Numbered from the stretch's first letter, positions 10,260 through 19,868 are shown. The stretch: 64,000 bases of DNA from Bacteroidales bacterium (GCA_029210725.1 JARGFM010000004.1:1-64000); one strand, 5' to 3'. The notes: generated by a model from the letters alone, not told the origin. Program-made: numbers and translations.

Positions 10260-10502
10260 TTAGTAAGATTTTAAAAATCCTTTCTTAACAGCGTCATCCA
10301 GAGTAGCTTTCAGACCGTTCTTATTGATGGTGCGAATTGCCTGAGCAGAAACGCGGAGACTTACATACCTGTCTTCTTCTTCAAGATAAAACTTCTTATC
10401 GAAGAGATTCGGCTGGAAGGTTCTTTTAGTCCTTCTCTTAGAGTGAGATACGTTGTTTCCCACCATCATCTTCTTACCTGTTATCTGACAAATTTTCGAC
10501 AT
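10260..10502 (-). CDS. rpmB: 50S ribosomal protein L28
   Basis: This 80-residue protein begins [21 protein letters not shown], followed by [18 protein letters not shown], the standard L28 core. It is the first gene of rpmB-rpmG-DUF4295, with ftsY and rimO following after a terminator-like hairpin. A well-formed promoter lies 40 bases upstream. Confidence 0.97.
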   Translation of the reverse strand: MSKICQITGKKMMVGNNVSHSKRRTKRTFQPNLFDKKFYLEEEDRYVSLRVSAQAIRTINKNGLKATLDDAVKKGFLKSY

Positions 10503-10541
10503 TTTTCCTTATAATTTCAGATCGATTCTTCTAACGAGGCG

Positions 10542-10572
10542 CAAAGTACGCAATTATTTATCAAATAATCAA
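10542..10572 (-). promoter_or_regulatory. Promoter of the rpmB operon
   Basis: On the minus strand TTG (10572-10570), a 20-base spacer and GTACTTTG (10549-10542) give the -33/-7 arrangement. The spacing and the TACTTTG core match the clpC promoter. Confidence 0.5.
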
Positions 10573-10583
10573 ACATTCCATTC

Positions 10584-10623
10584 AAAAAAAGCCCTTCATA
10601 TACTTCAGCGAAAACCGAAGCTT
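10584..10623 (-). terminator. Weak terminator after cinA
   Basis: On the minus strand AAGCTTC at the cinA stop can pair with GAAGGGCTT, with a two-base bulge, and a run of T follows. The stem is short, so this is a modest candidate. Confidence 0.35.
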
Positions 10624-11879
10624 TACCGGCTGGCTTTAAGATTGTCCAGAATTAAACGGCGAAGAAGCTGAAGAGCGGTGCTGCTGGCCTGGTCTATGAT
10701 TCTTTCCCGTGAACCTCCGAAACGAAATTCCCCTGTATAAGATTTCACTCCATATTGCACACATAACCAGGTCGTTCCCACGGGTTTTTCATCGCTTCCC
10801 CCACCGGGGCCAGCAATCCCGGAGGTGGCAATGGCTGTGTCTGTTCCCAGTGCCTCCCGTGCACCACAGGCCATTTGTTCCACCACTTCCCCGGAAACGG
10901 CCCCCTTTTCTTTGATCAGTAAGGGATCCACCCCAAGCACTTCTGTTTTTATGCGGTTCTGATAGGCGATCACCGATCCGGTGAAGTAGTCCGAGCTGCC
11001 CGGAACCGCGGTGATCAATCTGGCAATATTTCCGCCGGTACAACTTTCCGCAGTGGCAAGGGTTAAACCCCGCTCCCGCAGGAGAATCCCGAGGGACTCC
11101 TCCAGGGAAATATCGTCAAAGCCAAAAATATGTTCGGGGATGATTTCCAATAGTTTACCTATAATTACATCAAGTATTTGTTTTGAATCTTCGGCACATT
11201 TGTCAATCACAGTCAAACGCAACCTGACAATACCCGGCCTGGGCAAATAGGCCAGTTTCACACAGGCGGGCAGGGCGTTTTCCCAGTTACGCAGCATGTC
11301 TGCCAGGTAGGATTCAGGAACCCCCTGGGTCATAATGGTCCGGTGAACCACATGAGGCACCTGGTTCATTCTGCGGATTTCAGGGATCACATGGTCCTCC
11401 ATCAGGCCCTTCATTTCGTATGGAACCCCTGGCAAAGAGATCAGAATGGAACCATCCTTCTCGAACCACATTCCGGGCGCCGTTCCGTGATTATTCATCA
11501 ACACCCGGCAAACTTCCGGCACATCGGCCTGTCTGAGGTTGGATTCAATCATGGAACGGCCGCGTTCTCTGAAAAAGGTGGTAATTTTTTCCAGTACCTC
11601 CGGATGGCTTACCAGCTTGCTGTTAAAATAGGCTGCAAGAGTCTGTTTGGTGATGTCATCCCGGGTTGGCCCCAATCCCCCGGTCATAATCAGCAGATCG
11701 TACCGCCCCATAAACCTGTCGAGCGTTTCGGTGATCTGACCGGCCTCATCTGAAACGGTCACCATCTCCCCCACCTGAACTCCAAGAGTGTTCAGTTGCT
11801 GAGAAATCCACACGGCATTGGTGTCGGCCACCTGCCCGATCAGGATCTCATCCCCTATGGTAATCAGGACACTTTTCAT
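10623..11879 (-). CDS. cinA: CinA-like nicotinamide-nucleotide amidohydrolase
   Basis: This 418-residue two-domain protein recycles nicotinamide nucleotide. The N-terminal MoCF-type domain (about 1-170) shows MTGGLGPTRDDITKQ. The C-terminal CinA/PncC domain (about 255-415) shows LATAESCTGGNIARLIT, VIAYQNRIK and ATSGIAGPGGGSDEKPVGT. The length is that of full two-domain CinA. A -7 box lies 28 bases upstream on its strand. Confidence 0.93.
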   Translation of the reverse strand: MKSVLITIGDEILIGQVADTNAVWISQQLNTLGVQVGEMVTVSDEAGQITETLDRFMGRYDLLIMTGGLGPTRDDITKQTLAAYFNSKLVSHPEVLEKITTFFRERGRSMIESNLRQADVPEVCRVLMNNHGTAPGMWFEKDGSILISLPGVPYEMKGLMEDHVIPEIRRMNQVPHVVHRTIMTQGVPESYLADMLRNWENALPACVKLAYLPRPGIVRLRLTVIDKCAEDSKQILDVIIGKLLEIIPEHIFGFDDISLEESLGILLRERGLTLATAESCTGGNIARLITAVPGSSDYFTGSVIAYQNRIKTEVLGVDPLLIKEKGAVSGEVVEQMACGAREALGTDTAIATSGIAGPGGGSDEKPVGTTWLCVQYGVKSYTGEFRFGGSRERIIDQASSTALQLLRRLILDNLKASR

Positions 11880-11907
11880 TTATCCGCTGGTTTTTTCAGC
11901 TGCCTGG

Positions 11908-11915
11908 CAAAAATA
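11908..11915 (-). promoter_or_regulatory. -7 box upstream of cinA
   Basis: TATTTTTG on the minus strand is a perfect TAnnTTTG match, 28 bases before the cinA ATG. No TTG is seen at the usual -33 distance. Confidence 0.4.
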
Positions 11916-11944
11916 TACAAATTAAATGTAAATTTGTCACTGCT

Positions 11945-12015
11945 GCGGGAGTAGCTCAGTGGTAGAGCATCAGCTTCCCAAGCTGAGGGTCGTGGGTTCG
12001 AACCCCATTTCCCGC
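11945..12015 (+). tRNA. tRNA-Gly (anticodon CCC)
   Basis: The cloverleaf folds completely. The acceptor is GCGGGAG/TTCCCGC, the D stem GCTC/GAGC, the anticodon stem TCAGC/GCTGA with loop TTCCCAA (anticodon CCC), and the T stem GTGGG/CCCAT with loop TTCGAAC. CCA is not encoded. It would read the Gly codon GGG. A strong terminator follows within 11 bases. Confidence 0.93.
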
Positions 12016-12025
12016 TCTTTTAGTG

Positions 12026-12065
12026 AAAGGACTTATGGCTTTTCAGCTGTAAGTCCTTTTTTTTT
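12026..12065 (+). terminator. Terminator of tRNA-Gly
   Basis: AAAGGACTTA (12026-12035) pairs with TAAGTCCTTT (12050-12059) around a 14-base loop. The stem runs into a stretch of nine T. Confidence 0.85.
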
Positions 12066-12183
12066 GCAATTGCTCACTACTCCTGCAGTTCATTGATTTT
12101 ATAACTTTTCCGGTTCTATTTCGTAATCTTACAAGGTAATAACGATGCGTATTCCATCTCGTATATCTTAAATGTATAATAAT

Positions 12184-13327
12184 ATGGATCAAAAGAATCA
12201 GACTTTTTATGCACCAGCAGAGAGGGACTAACTGAGTGAGGTAGTGCGTCAGAAGGTGAGCATTGAAGCATCCGAATTTCTGGACAGGGTGATGGCCAAA
12301 ACGCCCTATATGTTTTTAATATTGAATGATAAAAGGCAGGTTATATACAGTAATCACCTGCTGATGAATCACCTGGGATATCAGGACATGGATAAACTGG
12401 TAGGCTTTCGCCCTGGCGAATTATTCAGTTGCATACATTCCAATAAAGAACCAGGTGGATGCGGAACATCAGAAAATTGCAGGTATTGTGGGGCAGTAAA
12501 CGCAGTCCTCAGAAGTCAAAAAATGAATGATCTGGTGATTGAAGAGGCCATGATCAATATGAATATCAACGGTAAGATAATACCGGCAAATTACAACGTC
12601 TCCTCCAAACCATTCGACTGGAGAGGAGAATCTTTCTTTATAGTGACTCTGGAGGATATCAGTCCGGTAAAAAGGAAAGAACAGCTTGAAAAGACTTTCT
12701 TTCACGATATTAAGAACAAGGCAGGCACAATCAACGGTTTTTTAAAACTTATTCAGGAGAATGGTATTGGAAATGGCACCTACCTGGAAATTGCAGAAAG
12801 AGGAATTTCTGAACTTCTTGAGGACATCACCTATCAGCAAAAACTGCTGGAAGCTGAAGCGGGAAATATGGTGATTCATGCAGAGCCAATCTCTGTGCGG
12901 ACCATCCTTGAAAATGCCTGTGGTGATTACAAAGAGATGGCAGGCAGGCAGGCGCGGTATTTCTGTCGACCAGACCTTTCAACAGGAGGATATCGTTTTC
13001 AGAAGCGATGTGGTTTTGCTTAAAAGAGTGCTGGGGAACCTCCTGAAAAATGCCATAGAAGCCAGCAAATCAGGAGACCGTATTACAGCAGGGTGTACCA
13101 CTGATCCGAATCATATCACATTCTGCATCAACAATCCAATAGTAATGTCAGAAGAAATCCGGTACCAGGTATTCAATCGTTCTTTTTCAACTAAAGGAAC
13201 CGGAAGAGGAATCGGAACATACAGCATCAAATTGTTTTCTGAAGATTACTTAAACGGAAAGGTGTATTTTACCTCAGAAGAACCGGGAGGAACTACTTTT
13301 TATGTAAAACTTCCGCGCAATATTTAA
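12184..13327 (+). pseudogene. PAS-domain sensor histidine kinase, disrupted
   Basis: The gene appears to start at ATG 12184 (MDQKNQTFYAPAERD) but meets TAA at 12229-12231. The same frame continues from GTG 12244 through a PAS domain (YMFLILNDKRQVIYSNHLL), a cysteine-containing insert, and the H box FFHDIKNKAGTINGF. The frame is then lost at a (GGCA)3 run at 12939-12950. Removing one 4-base unit restores a continuous reading AGRRGISVDQTF into the N box NLLKNAIEAS and the G region GTGRGIGTYSIKLF, ending at 13327. Both lesions together point to a pseudogene. Restart at GTG 12244 plus slippage in the repeat could still yield protein. It overlaps the stop of the next convergent gene by 4 bases. 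Confidence 0.8.
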
Positions 13328-14400
13328 ATCTGTACCAGCCCCTTCATCATCTCACAGGCCAGTTTCGCGTTCTTTTCCACGAAGTCGATTCCGACCTTTT
13401 CTCCATTTACCAGGGGAAGCGGGTGACACAGCTCATAACTGTAGTAGCCTTCATACCCGATCTCCTTCATGTTTTTAACAAACTCGGGCAGGTATTTTTC
13501 CGCTTTCTGCTCCGCCGCTTTATCGCCGTGATCACTGTGATCCTGGGTATCCACGATCCTTCCGTCTGCATCTCTGTCGAACTCACCTCCGAAATGGGTC
13601 AACATCTGTATACCCTTTACTGCCTGTGCGGCTTCCCTGATATTTTCAGGGGTCTTCTCCTCCATGATGGGAGCATCCAGGCATGCTTTTAAAGCAGGGG
13701 AATCAACCTCTTCAATCATCCGCATCATATCCCTCCAGTCGTTGATCACCGGTTTGTGATTCTGAAGGGCCAGGGTGAGGCCGAAATCTTCGGCATACCT
13801 GGCACTCTCAATTAATCCATCCCTGCACCATTCCCAGATCTGCTCAGGTTCAAACTGGTAATGTGCATGCTGCCAGCTCTCCCTGGCAATATCGTATCTC
13901 CCGCCGCTGGGATGCAGGGTAACACCCGGCCAGCCCAGGAAGACCCTGAGGGGAATCACCCCCAGATCAGAGCTCATCCGCATCAGTTCCCGGAGATACA
14001 CGATCTGACACTCCCGGTACTCCGGAACGGGACTGCTGAAATCATTGTTGGCCGAAACCGCGTAGATGTCCAATCCCAGATCGGCCGCTTTAGACTTCAG
14101 TTCCTTGCAACGGGCCGTGGGCATATCCAGGGGATTCCCATGGGGCCTCTTCCCGTCGATCTCAATTCCGTCATACCCAAACGTTTTGGCTTTGACCATC
14201 ATTTCATCCAGGGTAAGCGCGTCGCCCTTGTACCAGACCCCCAGGAAGGTGATGCTGTAAAGGCCCACTTTATTGACCGCTTTCTTCCGGCTCTCGCCGG
14301 CCATCATCTGCATGGCCGGAGAAGATAAACCAATGGCAGCTGTGCTGACCGCCGTTTTCTGTAAAAATTCACGTCTTTTCATGTGACTGGAAGTGTTCAT
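13324..14400 (-). CDS. Tat-exported sugar phosphate isomerase/epimerase-like TIM-barrel protein
   Basis: This 358-residue protein begins with a twin-arginine leader (MKRREFLQKTAVSTAAIGL) and continues as an AP-endonuclease-2-type TIM barrel, with GYDGIEIDGKRP, LALQNHKP and ACLDAPIMEE among the metal-site strands. Such proteins isomerise or epimerise sugars and often sit beside Gfo/Idh/MocA oxidoreductases, as here (27 bases downstream of one). Start at ATG 14400 or at the internal ATG of MKRREF (14382). The substrate is unknown. Confidence 0.85.
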   Translation of the reverse strand: MNTSSHMKRREFLQKTAVSTAAIGLSSPAMQMMAGESRKKAVNKVGLYSITFLGVWYKGDALTLDEMMVKAKTFGYDGIEIDGKRPHGNPLDMPTARCKELKSKAADLGLDIYAVSANNDFSSPVPEYRECQIVYLRELMRMSSDLGVIPLRVFLGWPGVTLHPSGGRYDIARESWQHAHYQFEPEQIWEWCRDGLIESARYAEDFGLTLALQNHKPVINDWRDMMRMIEEVDSPALKACLDAPIMEEKTPENIREAAQAVKGIQMLTHFGGEFDRDADGRIVDTQDHSDHGDKAAEQKAEKYLPEFVKNMKEIGYEGYYSYELCHPLPLVNGEKVGIDFVEKNAKLACEMMKGLVQI

Positions 14401-14427
14401 TTTATTGGTAGTTTAGGTGTTTATGTA

Positions 14428-15807
14428 TTATACAATTGTTTCTGTTTCCGCATCCCATCTTACTTTTCTCCCTTCCAGGAATGACCGGGTAGCCATCCGG
14501 GCAGTAACAGCCGCTTCAAACCCCCTGTCGATGTTGCAGCTTGTGGCCCCTCCGTCCCGGATACCCTTCAACCATTCTGCGAGATGAAGCCGGGTGGTGT
14601 TCACCTGTTTTCCCTCCCGGTAGGTACTTACCAGTCCCCTGTCCGCATAGTATTTGGAGGTCGCTGAGGACACTGCATCCACGTTTTGCTCAGCACTCAT
14701 GTAGTTAACGAAAGGCGCCGCCGGATCAATAATTCCTGCTTCTATCCGGCTCTTATACTTGACGGACCTCTTGTCTGCCCAGACAGAGAGTATTCTCCCA
14801 AGCTCCAGGCTTGCGTCCCGGCCCATAAAGAGGGTCCCCCTGGGAATTCCACTGGACAGGGTCCCGCTGTAAAGCAGAGACAGGGCCCTGCCGGGAAACT
14901 CAAAGCTTGCCTGGAACACATCCGGCACCTCCCTTCCATTCCTGTGGTAATAAAGTCCTCCAGAGGCGATGGCAGATTCGGGGATACCCAGATCCATGAT
15001 GGAATTGACTGCATCATATTCATTGGTCAGGAGCTCGCCCGACATACCGTTCCCGTAAGCCCAGTAATTCCTCCACCCGTAATACCTGTGGATGCTGAAG
15101 GCCTGTTTATCGGTGGCAGGACCCTGAAACAAGTCCCAGTCAACGGAGCCGGCACTTGCCGGTTCACCTTCACTGATGTTCCATTCCTCCAGCGGACTGT
15201 TCAGGTTGGTAGTGGTCTCCACCAGGCTAATCTTTCCCAAAGTATCCTTGTGAATCAATTCCCTGGCTTTCACGTTAAGATCACGTTGCCGGCCCTGGTG
15301 CCCCAGTTGAAATACCACACCACTTTTCCTGACCGCATCCCTCAAGGCTTTGGACTCCTCCAGGGTCCGGGCCATGACGGTCTCCAGGTAGATATGCAAG
15401 CCTCTGCCGGCGGCCTCGATGGCCATGGGGGCATGCCAGTGGTCGGGGGTGGCAATGATTACCGCATCCAGATCCTCGATATTCATCATATCCAGGTAGT
15501 TTTTATAGCCTCTGGCCCCGGATCCCACCGCTTGCAGTCCCCGCTTCAGGCGAAGGTCAAAAACATCACATACAGCCCGGAATTCAATATTCAGATCCCC
15601 GGGCTCCATCGCCCTGATTAACTCTTCTGCCCTTTTTCCATACCCGATAACTCCAAGACGGATGGGAGGGATTCTCGCTGCCCCCTGTTTTTGCATCTGG
15701 CTGCTGCCTTTTTCAGAAAGCACTCCACGGGCTCCCAAAAGCGGCACAGAAGCCACGCCGGTGAGAAATTCACGCCGTTTAATAAATCTGCTTTTTTGTA
15801 CCCCCAT
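14428..15807 (-). CDS. Tat-exported Gfo/Idh/MocA family oxidoreductase
   Basis: This 459-residue protein has a Tat leader (RFIKRREFLTGVASVPLLG) and a Rossmann start GVIGYGKRAEELI. ATPDHWHAPMAIEAAGRGLHIYLE is the NAD-site region in two parts. The usual EKP motif after this strand is replaced by ETVMART, so the catalytic lysine seen in most family members is missing. It is probably cotranscribed with the downstream isomerase as a periplasmic sugar-modifying pair. The substrate is unknown, and a non-canonical activity is possible. Confidence 0.85.
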   Translation of the reverse strand: MGVQKSRFIKRREFLTGVASVPLLGARGVLSEKGSSQMQKQGAARIPPIRLGVIGYGKRAEELIRAMEPGDLNIEFRAVCDVFDLRLKRGLQAVGSGARGYKNYLDMMNIEDLDAVIIATPDHWHAPMAIEAAGRGLHIYLETVMARTLEESKALRDAVRKSGVVFQLGHQGRQRDLNVKARELIHKDTLGKISLVETTTNLNSPLEEWNISEGEPASAGSVDWDLFQGPATDKQAFSIHRYYGWRNYWAYGNGMSGELLTNEYDAVNSIMDLGIPESAIASGGLYYHRNGREVPDVFQASFEFPGRALSLLYSGTLSSGIPRGTLFMGRDASLELGRILSVWADKRSVKYKSRIEAGIIDPAAPFVNYMSAEQNVDAVSSATSKYYADRGLVSTYREGKQVNTTRLHLAEWLKGIRDGGATSCNIDRGFEAAVTARMATRSFLEGRKVRWDAETETIV

Positions 15808-15867
15808 GAGGCAGAGGAATTGACGAATACAACTCCAATAAAGATAGTCAATAATTTTATTGTGTCC

Positions 15868-17100
15868 CTATTTTTGTAAGGACCTGATCCTCTGAATTAA
15901 AGGTGGATGAGAATAGTGAAAGAACACATATGCCGGGTGGGGAGCGAGATTGCTCAGGTTATTTTTTGAAAGCTTCTTAAGTGAAGAAATCAGCCTGTCT
16001 GCTACATAATTCTCCTTCACATACTGATCTGCCTGGAACTCAAAACGCCTCGATAAGGCATTGGTGCCCAGTCCTGTAAGCATAGATATGGGAGAGTATA
16101 GCACTCCGAAGGCCAGCAATCCCAGATGAAACGAAGCCTCTGCCCCTCCCAGGGCCACTGCAAAACTGTCCACACCCACAAAGAGAGAAAAGAGGTAGAA
16201 CATAAGGGCCGTTTGCAAGGTACCCAGGACCATTCCGCCGGCCGAATGTTTCTTCTTGTAATGACCCACTTCATGTGCCAGTACGGCCACAATTTCCTCC
16301 TCCTCCAGATTCTCCACCAGGGTATCATAAAGGACGATCCGTTTCCGGGGCCCCAGCCCGCTGAAATAGGCATTGGCCTTGCTGGAACGTTTGGAACCAT
16401 CGATCACAAATATGTGGTCCACCCTGAATCCGGCTTCAATGATAAATTCCTCTATTTTACTCTTCAGAGACCCCTCTTCCAGTGGGATTTGTTTATTGAA
16501 CAAAGGAACGATCAGGGTGGAATAGAACATATTCAGAAAAACCGAGACCAGGCTTATCAGGCCAAGGGCAATCAGCCAGAACCATTTGCCTGTGAGCATA
16601 TAGATCCAGGTGACCAGGGCCAGCAGCCCCCCTCCCACAATGGCACCAATCAGCCAGCCTTTAAGTTTATCCAGGATATAAGTCCGGACCGTGGTTCGGT
16701 TAAATCCATACTTTTCTTCCAGTACAAAGGTATTATAGAGATCGAAGGGGGTGTTCAGCAAATCCCCGAGCAGGGCAAATGACCCAAAAAAGATAAGTAC
16801 GTGCACTACATAGTGACTGCTTAAGCCTTCAATCAGGCGATCATACCAGCCAAATGCACCGAAGAAGAAGAGGAGCAACATCCCCACAAAGCTCAAGGAA
16901 CTGCTAACAAAAGAGAAACGGGTATTATCCCGTTTATACAACTGGCTCCTTTTATACTCCTCAGCATCGAAGACCCCGGCCACTTCATCCGGCAAAACCG
17001 GAAGTGTGTGATCCAGGTTCAGCTTGTCAAGAATCCTCTCCAGCACATAAGCAAAGATCAAAACTGCTATGATCAGGACAAATACCGTATTATACATCAA
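15868..17100 (-). CDS. M48 family membrane metalloprotease (Ste24/CAAX protease-like)
   Basis: This 410-residue protein has several membrane segments and a zinc site HEVGHYKKKH (HExxH) near residue 275, with the downstream third ligand region FEFQADQYV. The N-terminal half resembles the Ste24 domain (VFDAEEYKRSQLYKRDNTRF and FDLYNTFVLEEKYGFNRTT). Family members cleave membrane or lipidated proteins from the cytoplasmic side. It sits in a minus-strand run between the sugar oxidoreductase and a lipoprotein, without an obvious pathway link. Confidence 0.92.
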   Translation of the reverse strand: MMYNTVFVLIIAVLIFAYVLERILDKLNLDHTLPVLPDEVAGVFDAEEYKRSQLYKRDNTRFSFVSSSLSFVGMLLLFFFGAFGWYDRLIEGLSSHYVVHVLIFFGSFALLGDLLNTPFDLYNTFVLEEKYGFNRTTVRTYILDKLKGWLIGAIVGGGLLALVTWIYMLTGKWFWLIALGLISLVSVFLNMFYSTLIVPLFNKQIPLEEGSLKSKIEEFIIEAGFRVDHIFVIDGSKRSSKANAYFSGLGPRKRIVLYDTLVENLEEEEIVAVLAHEVGHYKKKHSAGGMVLGTLQTALMFYLFSLFVGVDSFAVALGGAEASFHLGLLAFGVLYSPISMLTGLGTNALSRRFEFQADQYVKENYVADRLISSLKKLSKNNLSNLAPHPAYVFFHYSHPPLIQRIRSLQK

Positions 17101-17151
17101 AAAATCCTTTAAGTTAACTTTCAGCTTCTCCCGAAACCGGGTCTCCGGTCA

Positions 17152-18162
17152 TTAGTTCACCTGCTTAAGTATATCATTTCTGTTCAATAACCTCACATCC
17201 AGCTCTTCCCGGTACATCCGGACCCGGGCCAGGGTGTCCCGTTCCAGTGCCATATCAAGCATCATGCTGGCCGAATCAAGATTGTCCTCAATTTCATAAT
17301 AGATTGCCATATTGTAATATGCCTTGGATCCCAGCGTACTGTCGCCAGATTCACTCAGGCGGTTCCAAATGGAATAAGCCTGCTCCCAGTCCCCTTTGCC
17401 GGTATATTTCACAGCCAGTTTCAGAGAATCTTCCTTTCCCCCGTAAAGCAACCTGGTGGTCCGGTTCCAGATAGGCACCAGATAGGAACCATATTTTATG
17501 CCACTGCCGTAAAAGAGTTCCCGGATCATATCTACTCCGGGAGAATAGGGCAGAAATTCCCCATCGCTGATGGCTGGAAAAAAGAGCGTATCTGTAAGGG
17601 TATAGCGGTCGAAGGGCCTCGGATTGTCTGGCAGGTATATGTTCCATATCAAACGGTTGGAAACCTCATAGTAATGATTCTGAACCTCACCGGGGCTTTC
17701 TTTATAGTAATCAAAGTGCTGATCCAGGGCGGCCGAATAAAATTCCAGGCTGATCACGGCATCACCGCCCATGGTATCGCACATATCGGCCACCTCTCTC
17801 TTTGTCAGAATGCGTTCTTCCAGCAGCGAGGTATCCATTCTTCGATCGCTTAACCAAATGGGCATGTGAAAACTTTCAATGGGCGAGCTGCGCAACACCT
17901 CCAGGATGCCCCGGTGCAGATTATTCATGATCAGGGTATCCAACAATACCAGCTGCCTGGCATCCATTCCAGTCTGGTTGTTTTCTGCCCAGATAAGCGG
18001 AGTAAGAGGCGCCCGGTTCAGGAAAAGCAGCTGGTTCACCTGATCGGGAAACTGAACCGTGGCTGGTTCCAGAACCTCGAATTCGACCACGCTGTAAATA
18101 CTTCTGCATCCATGCAGGGCCATCGACAGCAGTGCAAGCAATAAGAGATATTTGACCCGAAT
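17152..18162 (-). CDS. Lipoprotein, DUF6340-like, probably with an ATT start
   Basis: The protein has a lipobox-type cysteine (LLSMALHGC) followed by SIYSVVEFEVLEPATVQFPDQ and later TPR-like helices. It resembles the DUF6340 group of Bacteroidota lipoproteins, with no known function. No ATG exists near the expected start. The first conventional start is TTG at 18141, which leaves only 11 residues before the cysteine and no positive charge. An ATT at 18162 gives RVKYLLLLALLSMALHGC, a textbook lipoprotein signal, so I extend to it. The frame is the same as that of fabG just upstream, separated by the fabG stop. Confidence 0.65.
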   Translation of the reverse strand: MRVKYLLLLALLSMALHGCRSIYSVVEFEVLEPATVQFPDQVNQLLFLNRAPLTPLIWAENNQTGMDARQLVLLDTLIMNNLHRGILEVLRSSPIESFHMPIWLSDRRMDTSLLEERILTKREVADMCDTMGGDAVISLEFYSAALDQHFDYYKESPGEVQNHYYEVSNRLIWNIYLPDNPRPFDRYTLTDTLFFPAISDGEFLPYSPGVDMIRELFYGSGIKYGSYLVPIWNRTTRLLYGGKEDSLKLAVKYTGKGDWEQAYSIWNRLSESGDSTLGSKAYYNMAIYYEIEDNLDSASMMLDMALERDTLARVRMYREELDVRLLNRNDILKQVN

Positions 18163-18192
18163 GAAAATTACCCTGGATATTAATGGATCAGA

Positions 18193-18939
18193 TCACACAC
18201 TCATGCCACCACATACCTGAAGGGTCTGACCGGTCATATAGGAGGAAAGGTCCGATGCCAGGAACAAAGTTACGTTAGCGACATCTTCGGGCAATCCGCC
18301 CCGCTTCAGGGGAATACTCTTGATCCACTCCTCTTTCACATTATCAGGCAGTTTGCCGGTCATGTCGGTGATAATAAATCCGGGGGCAATGGCATTGCAG
18401 CGCACATTCCTGGCTCCCAGCTCCTTGGCAATGGATTTGGTAAATCCGAGGATCCCGGCCTTGGAAGCGGAATAGTTGGACTGTCCGGCATTTCCGTTAA
18501 CGCCAACCACCGAGCTCATGTTAATTATGGACCCTGTCCTTGCTTTCAGCATATACTTCTGCACCGCTTTGGTGAAATTAAAAACCGATTTCAGATTCAC
18601 CCTGATAACCAGGTCCCACATCTCTTCGTCCATGCGCATTAACAAGGTATCTCGCGTGATCCCTGCATTATTGACCAGCACGTCCACCTTTTCAAAATCG
18701 GCAATTACCTGCTCGACCACCTGATGTGCCTCATCATAATTACTGGCATCACTCACATAGCCTTTCCCCTTTACCCCCAGTTCGGAGAGCTCTTTCTCCA
18801 GGGAGTCCATGTTTTCATCCCTGGAAAGATCCGTAAACGCCACATCGGCACCCTCCTGGGCAAAACGAAGTGTTATCATCCTTCCAATACCTCTTGCAGC
18901 ACCGGTAACCACTGCGACTTTTCCTTTTAGTAGATCCAT
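18193..18939 (-). CDS. fabG: 3-oxoacyl-ACP reductase FabG
   Basis: This 248-residue short-chain dehydrogenase performs the NADPH reduction step of fatty acid elongation. It has the cofactor motif TGAARGIGR (TGxxxGxG), the NNAG segment (LVNNAGIT), the catalytic Tyr and Lys in YSASKAG, and the FabG-like end MTGQTLQVCGGMSV. It lies 14 bases after sucD and may share its transcript. Confidence 0.92.
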   Translation of the reverse strand: MDLLKGKVAVVTGAARGIGRMITLRFAQEGADVAFTDLSRDENMDSLEKELSELGVKGKGYVSDASNYDEAHQVVEQVIADFEKVDVLVNNAGITRDTLLMRMDEEMWDLVIRVNLKSVFNFTKAVQKYMLKARTGSIINMSSVVGVNGNAGQSNYSASKAGILGFTKSIAKELGARNVRCNAIAPGFIITDMTGKLPDNVKEEWIKSIPLKRGGLPEDVANVTLFLASDLSSYMTGQTLQVCGGMSV

Positions 18940-18953
18940 GATTCGTTGATTAT

Positions 18954-19835
18954 TTAAGGAATTTTAATTTTCATCAATGAGGCCATCTTCTTTCCAATTT
19001 CTGCCGGGGAAATTACCACCGTTATTCCACATTCCTCCATGATTCTCATTTTCGCCTCTGCAGTATCAGCCTTACCTCCAATAATAGCACCTGCATGCCC
19101 CATTCTGCGTCCCCTGGGGGCTGTCTGCCCGGCTATGAAGCCCACTACCGGCTTGGTTCCATGCTCCCTGATCCAGTAGGCCGCATCGGCTTCCATGCTG
19201 CCTCCTATCTCTCCGATCATGATGATGCCCCTGGTTTGTTCATCCTCCATCAACAGTTTGACGGCATCCAGGGTGGTCGTTCCGATGATGGGATCCCCGC
19301 CGATCCCGATACAGGTGGATTGGCCCAGACCTGTTTTGGTGATCTGGTCCACCGCTTCATAGGTTAAAGTTCCCGAGCGGGATACAATCCCTATAACACC
19401 CTTCTGATGAATAAAACCCGGCATAATCCCAACTTTGGCTTCCCCGGGGGTAATAACACCGGGACAGTTGGGTCCTACCAGCCTTGTATCCCGGTTCTCC
19501 AGATAACTTTTTACTTTGATCATATCGGCTGTGGGTATGCCTTCGGTAATGCATACAACCAGCCTGATCCCGGCATCGGCCGCTTCCATGATGGCATCGG
19601 CCGCAAATGGCGGAGGTACAAAGATCACCGAGGTATCGGCACCCGCCTTTTCAACAGCTTCCTGCACCGTATTAAAAACCGGTTTACCCAGGTGCTCCTG
19701 TCCGCCTTTCCCGGGAGTTACCCCTCCTACCAACTCAGTACCATAATCCATCATTTGTCTGGCATGAAAAGTACCTTCACTTCCGGTAAATCCCTGGACA
19801 ATCACCCTGGACTTTTTATTCAATAATACGCTCAT
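18954..19835 (-). CDS. sucD: Succinyl-CoA synthetase alpha subunit
   Basis: This 293-residue alpha subunit carries the CoA-binding site ([21 protein letters not shown]) and the phosphorylated histidine in [13 protein letters not shown]. With SucC it interconverts succinyl-CoA and succinate with nucleotide phosphorylation. SucC is not next to it, which is unusual because the two are often adjacent. It is divergent from the AraC-type gene, with closely packed promoter boxes between them. Confidence 0.95.
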   Translation of the reverse strand: MSVLLNKKSRVIVQGFTGSEGTFHARQMMDYGTELVGGVTPGKGGQEHLGKPVFNTVQEAVEKAGADTSVIFVPPPFAADAIMEAADAGIRLVVCITEGIPTADMIKVKSYLENRDTRLVGPNCPGVITPGEAKVGIMPGFIHQKGVIGIVSRSGTLTYEAVDQITKTGLGQSTCIGIGGDPIIGTTTLDAVKLLMEDEQTRGIIMIGEIGGSMEADAAYWIREHGTKPVVGFIAGQTAPRGRRMGHAGAIIGGKADTAEAKMRIMEECGITVVISPAEIGKKMASLMKIKIP

Positions 19836-19868
19836 CTACATGCTTTGTTTTTGGTTCTGACTGAATCT

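Noticed and set aside
12939-12953. GGCA run as a clear phase-variation switch
   Set aside because: Only three units are present and the gene also has a TAA upstream, so simple decay explains the data as well. It is kept as a finding, not a feature claim.
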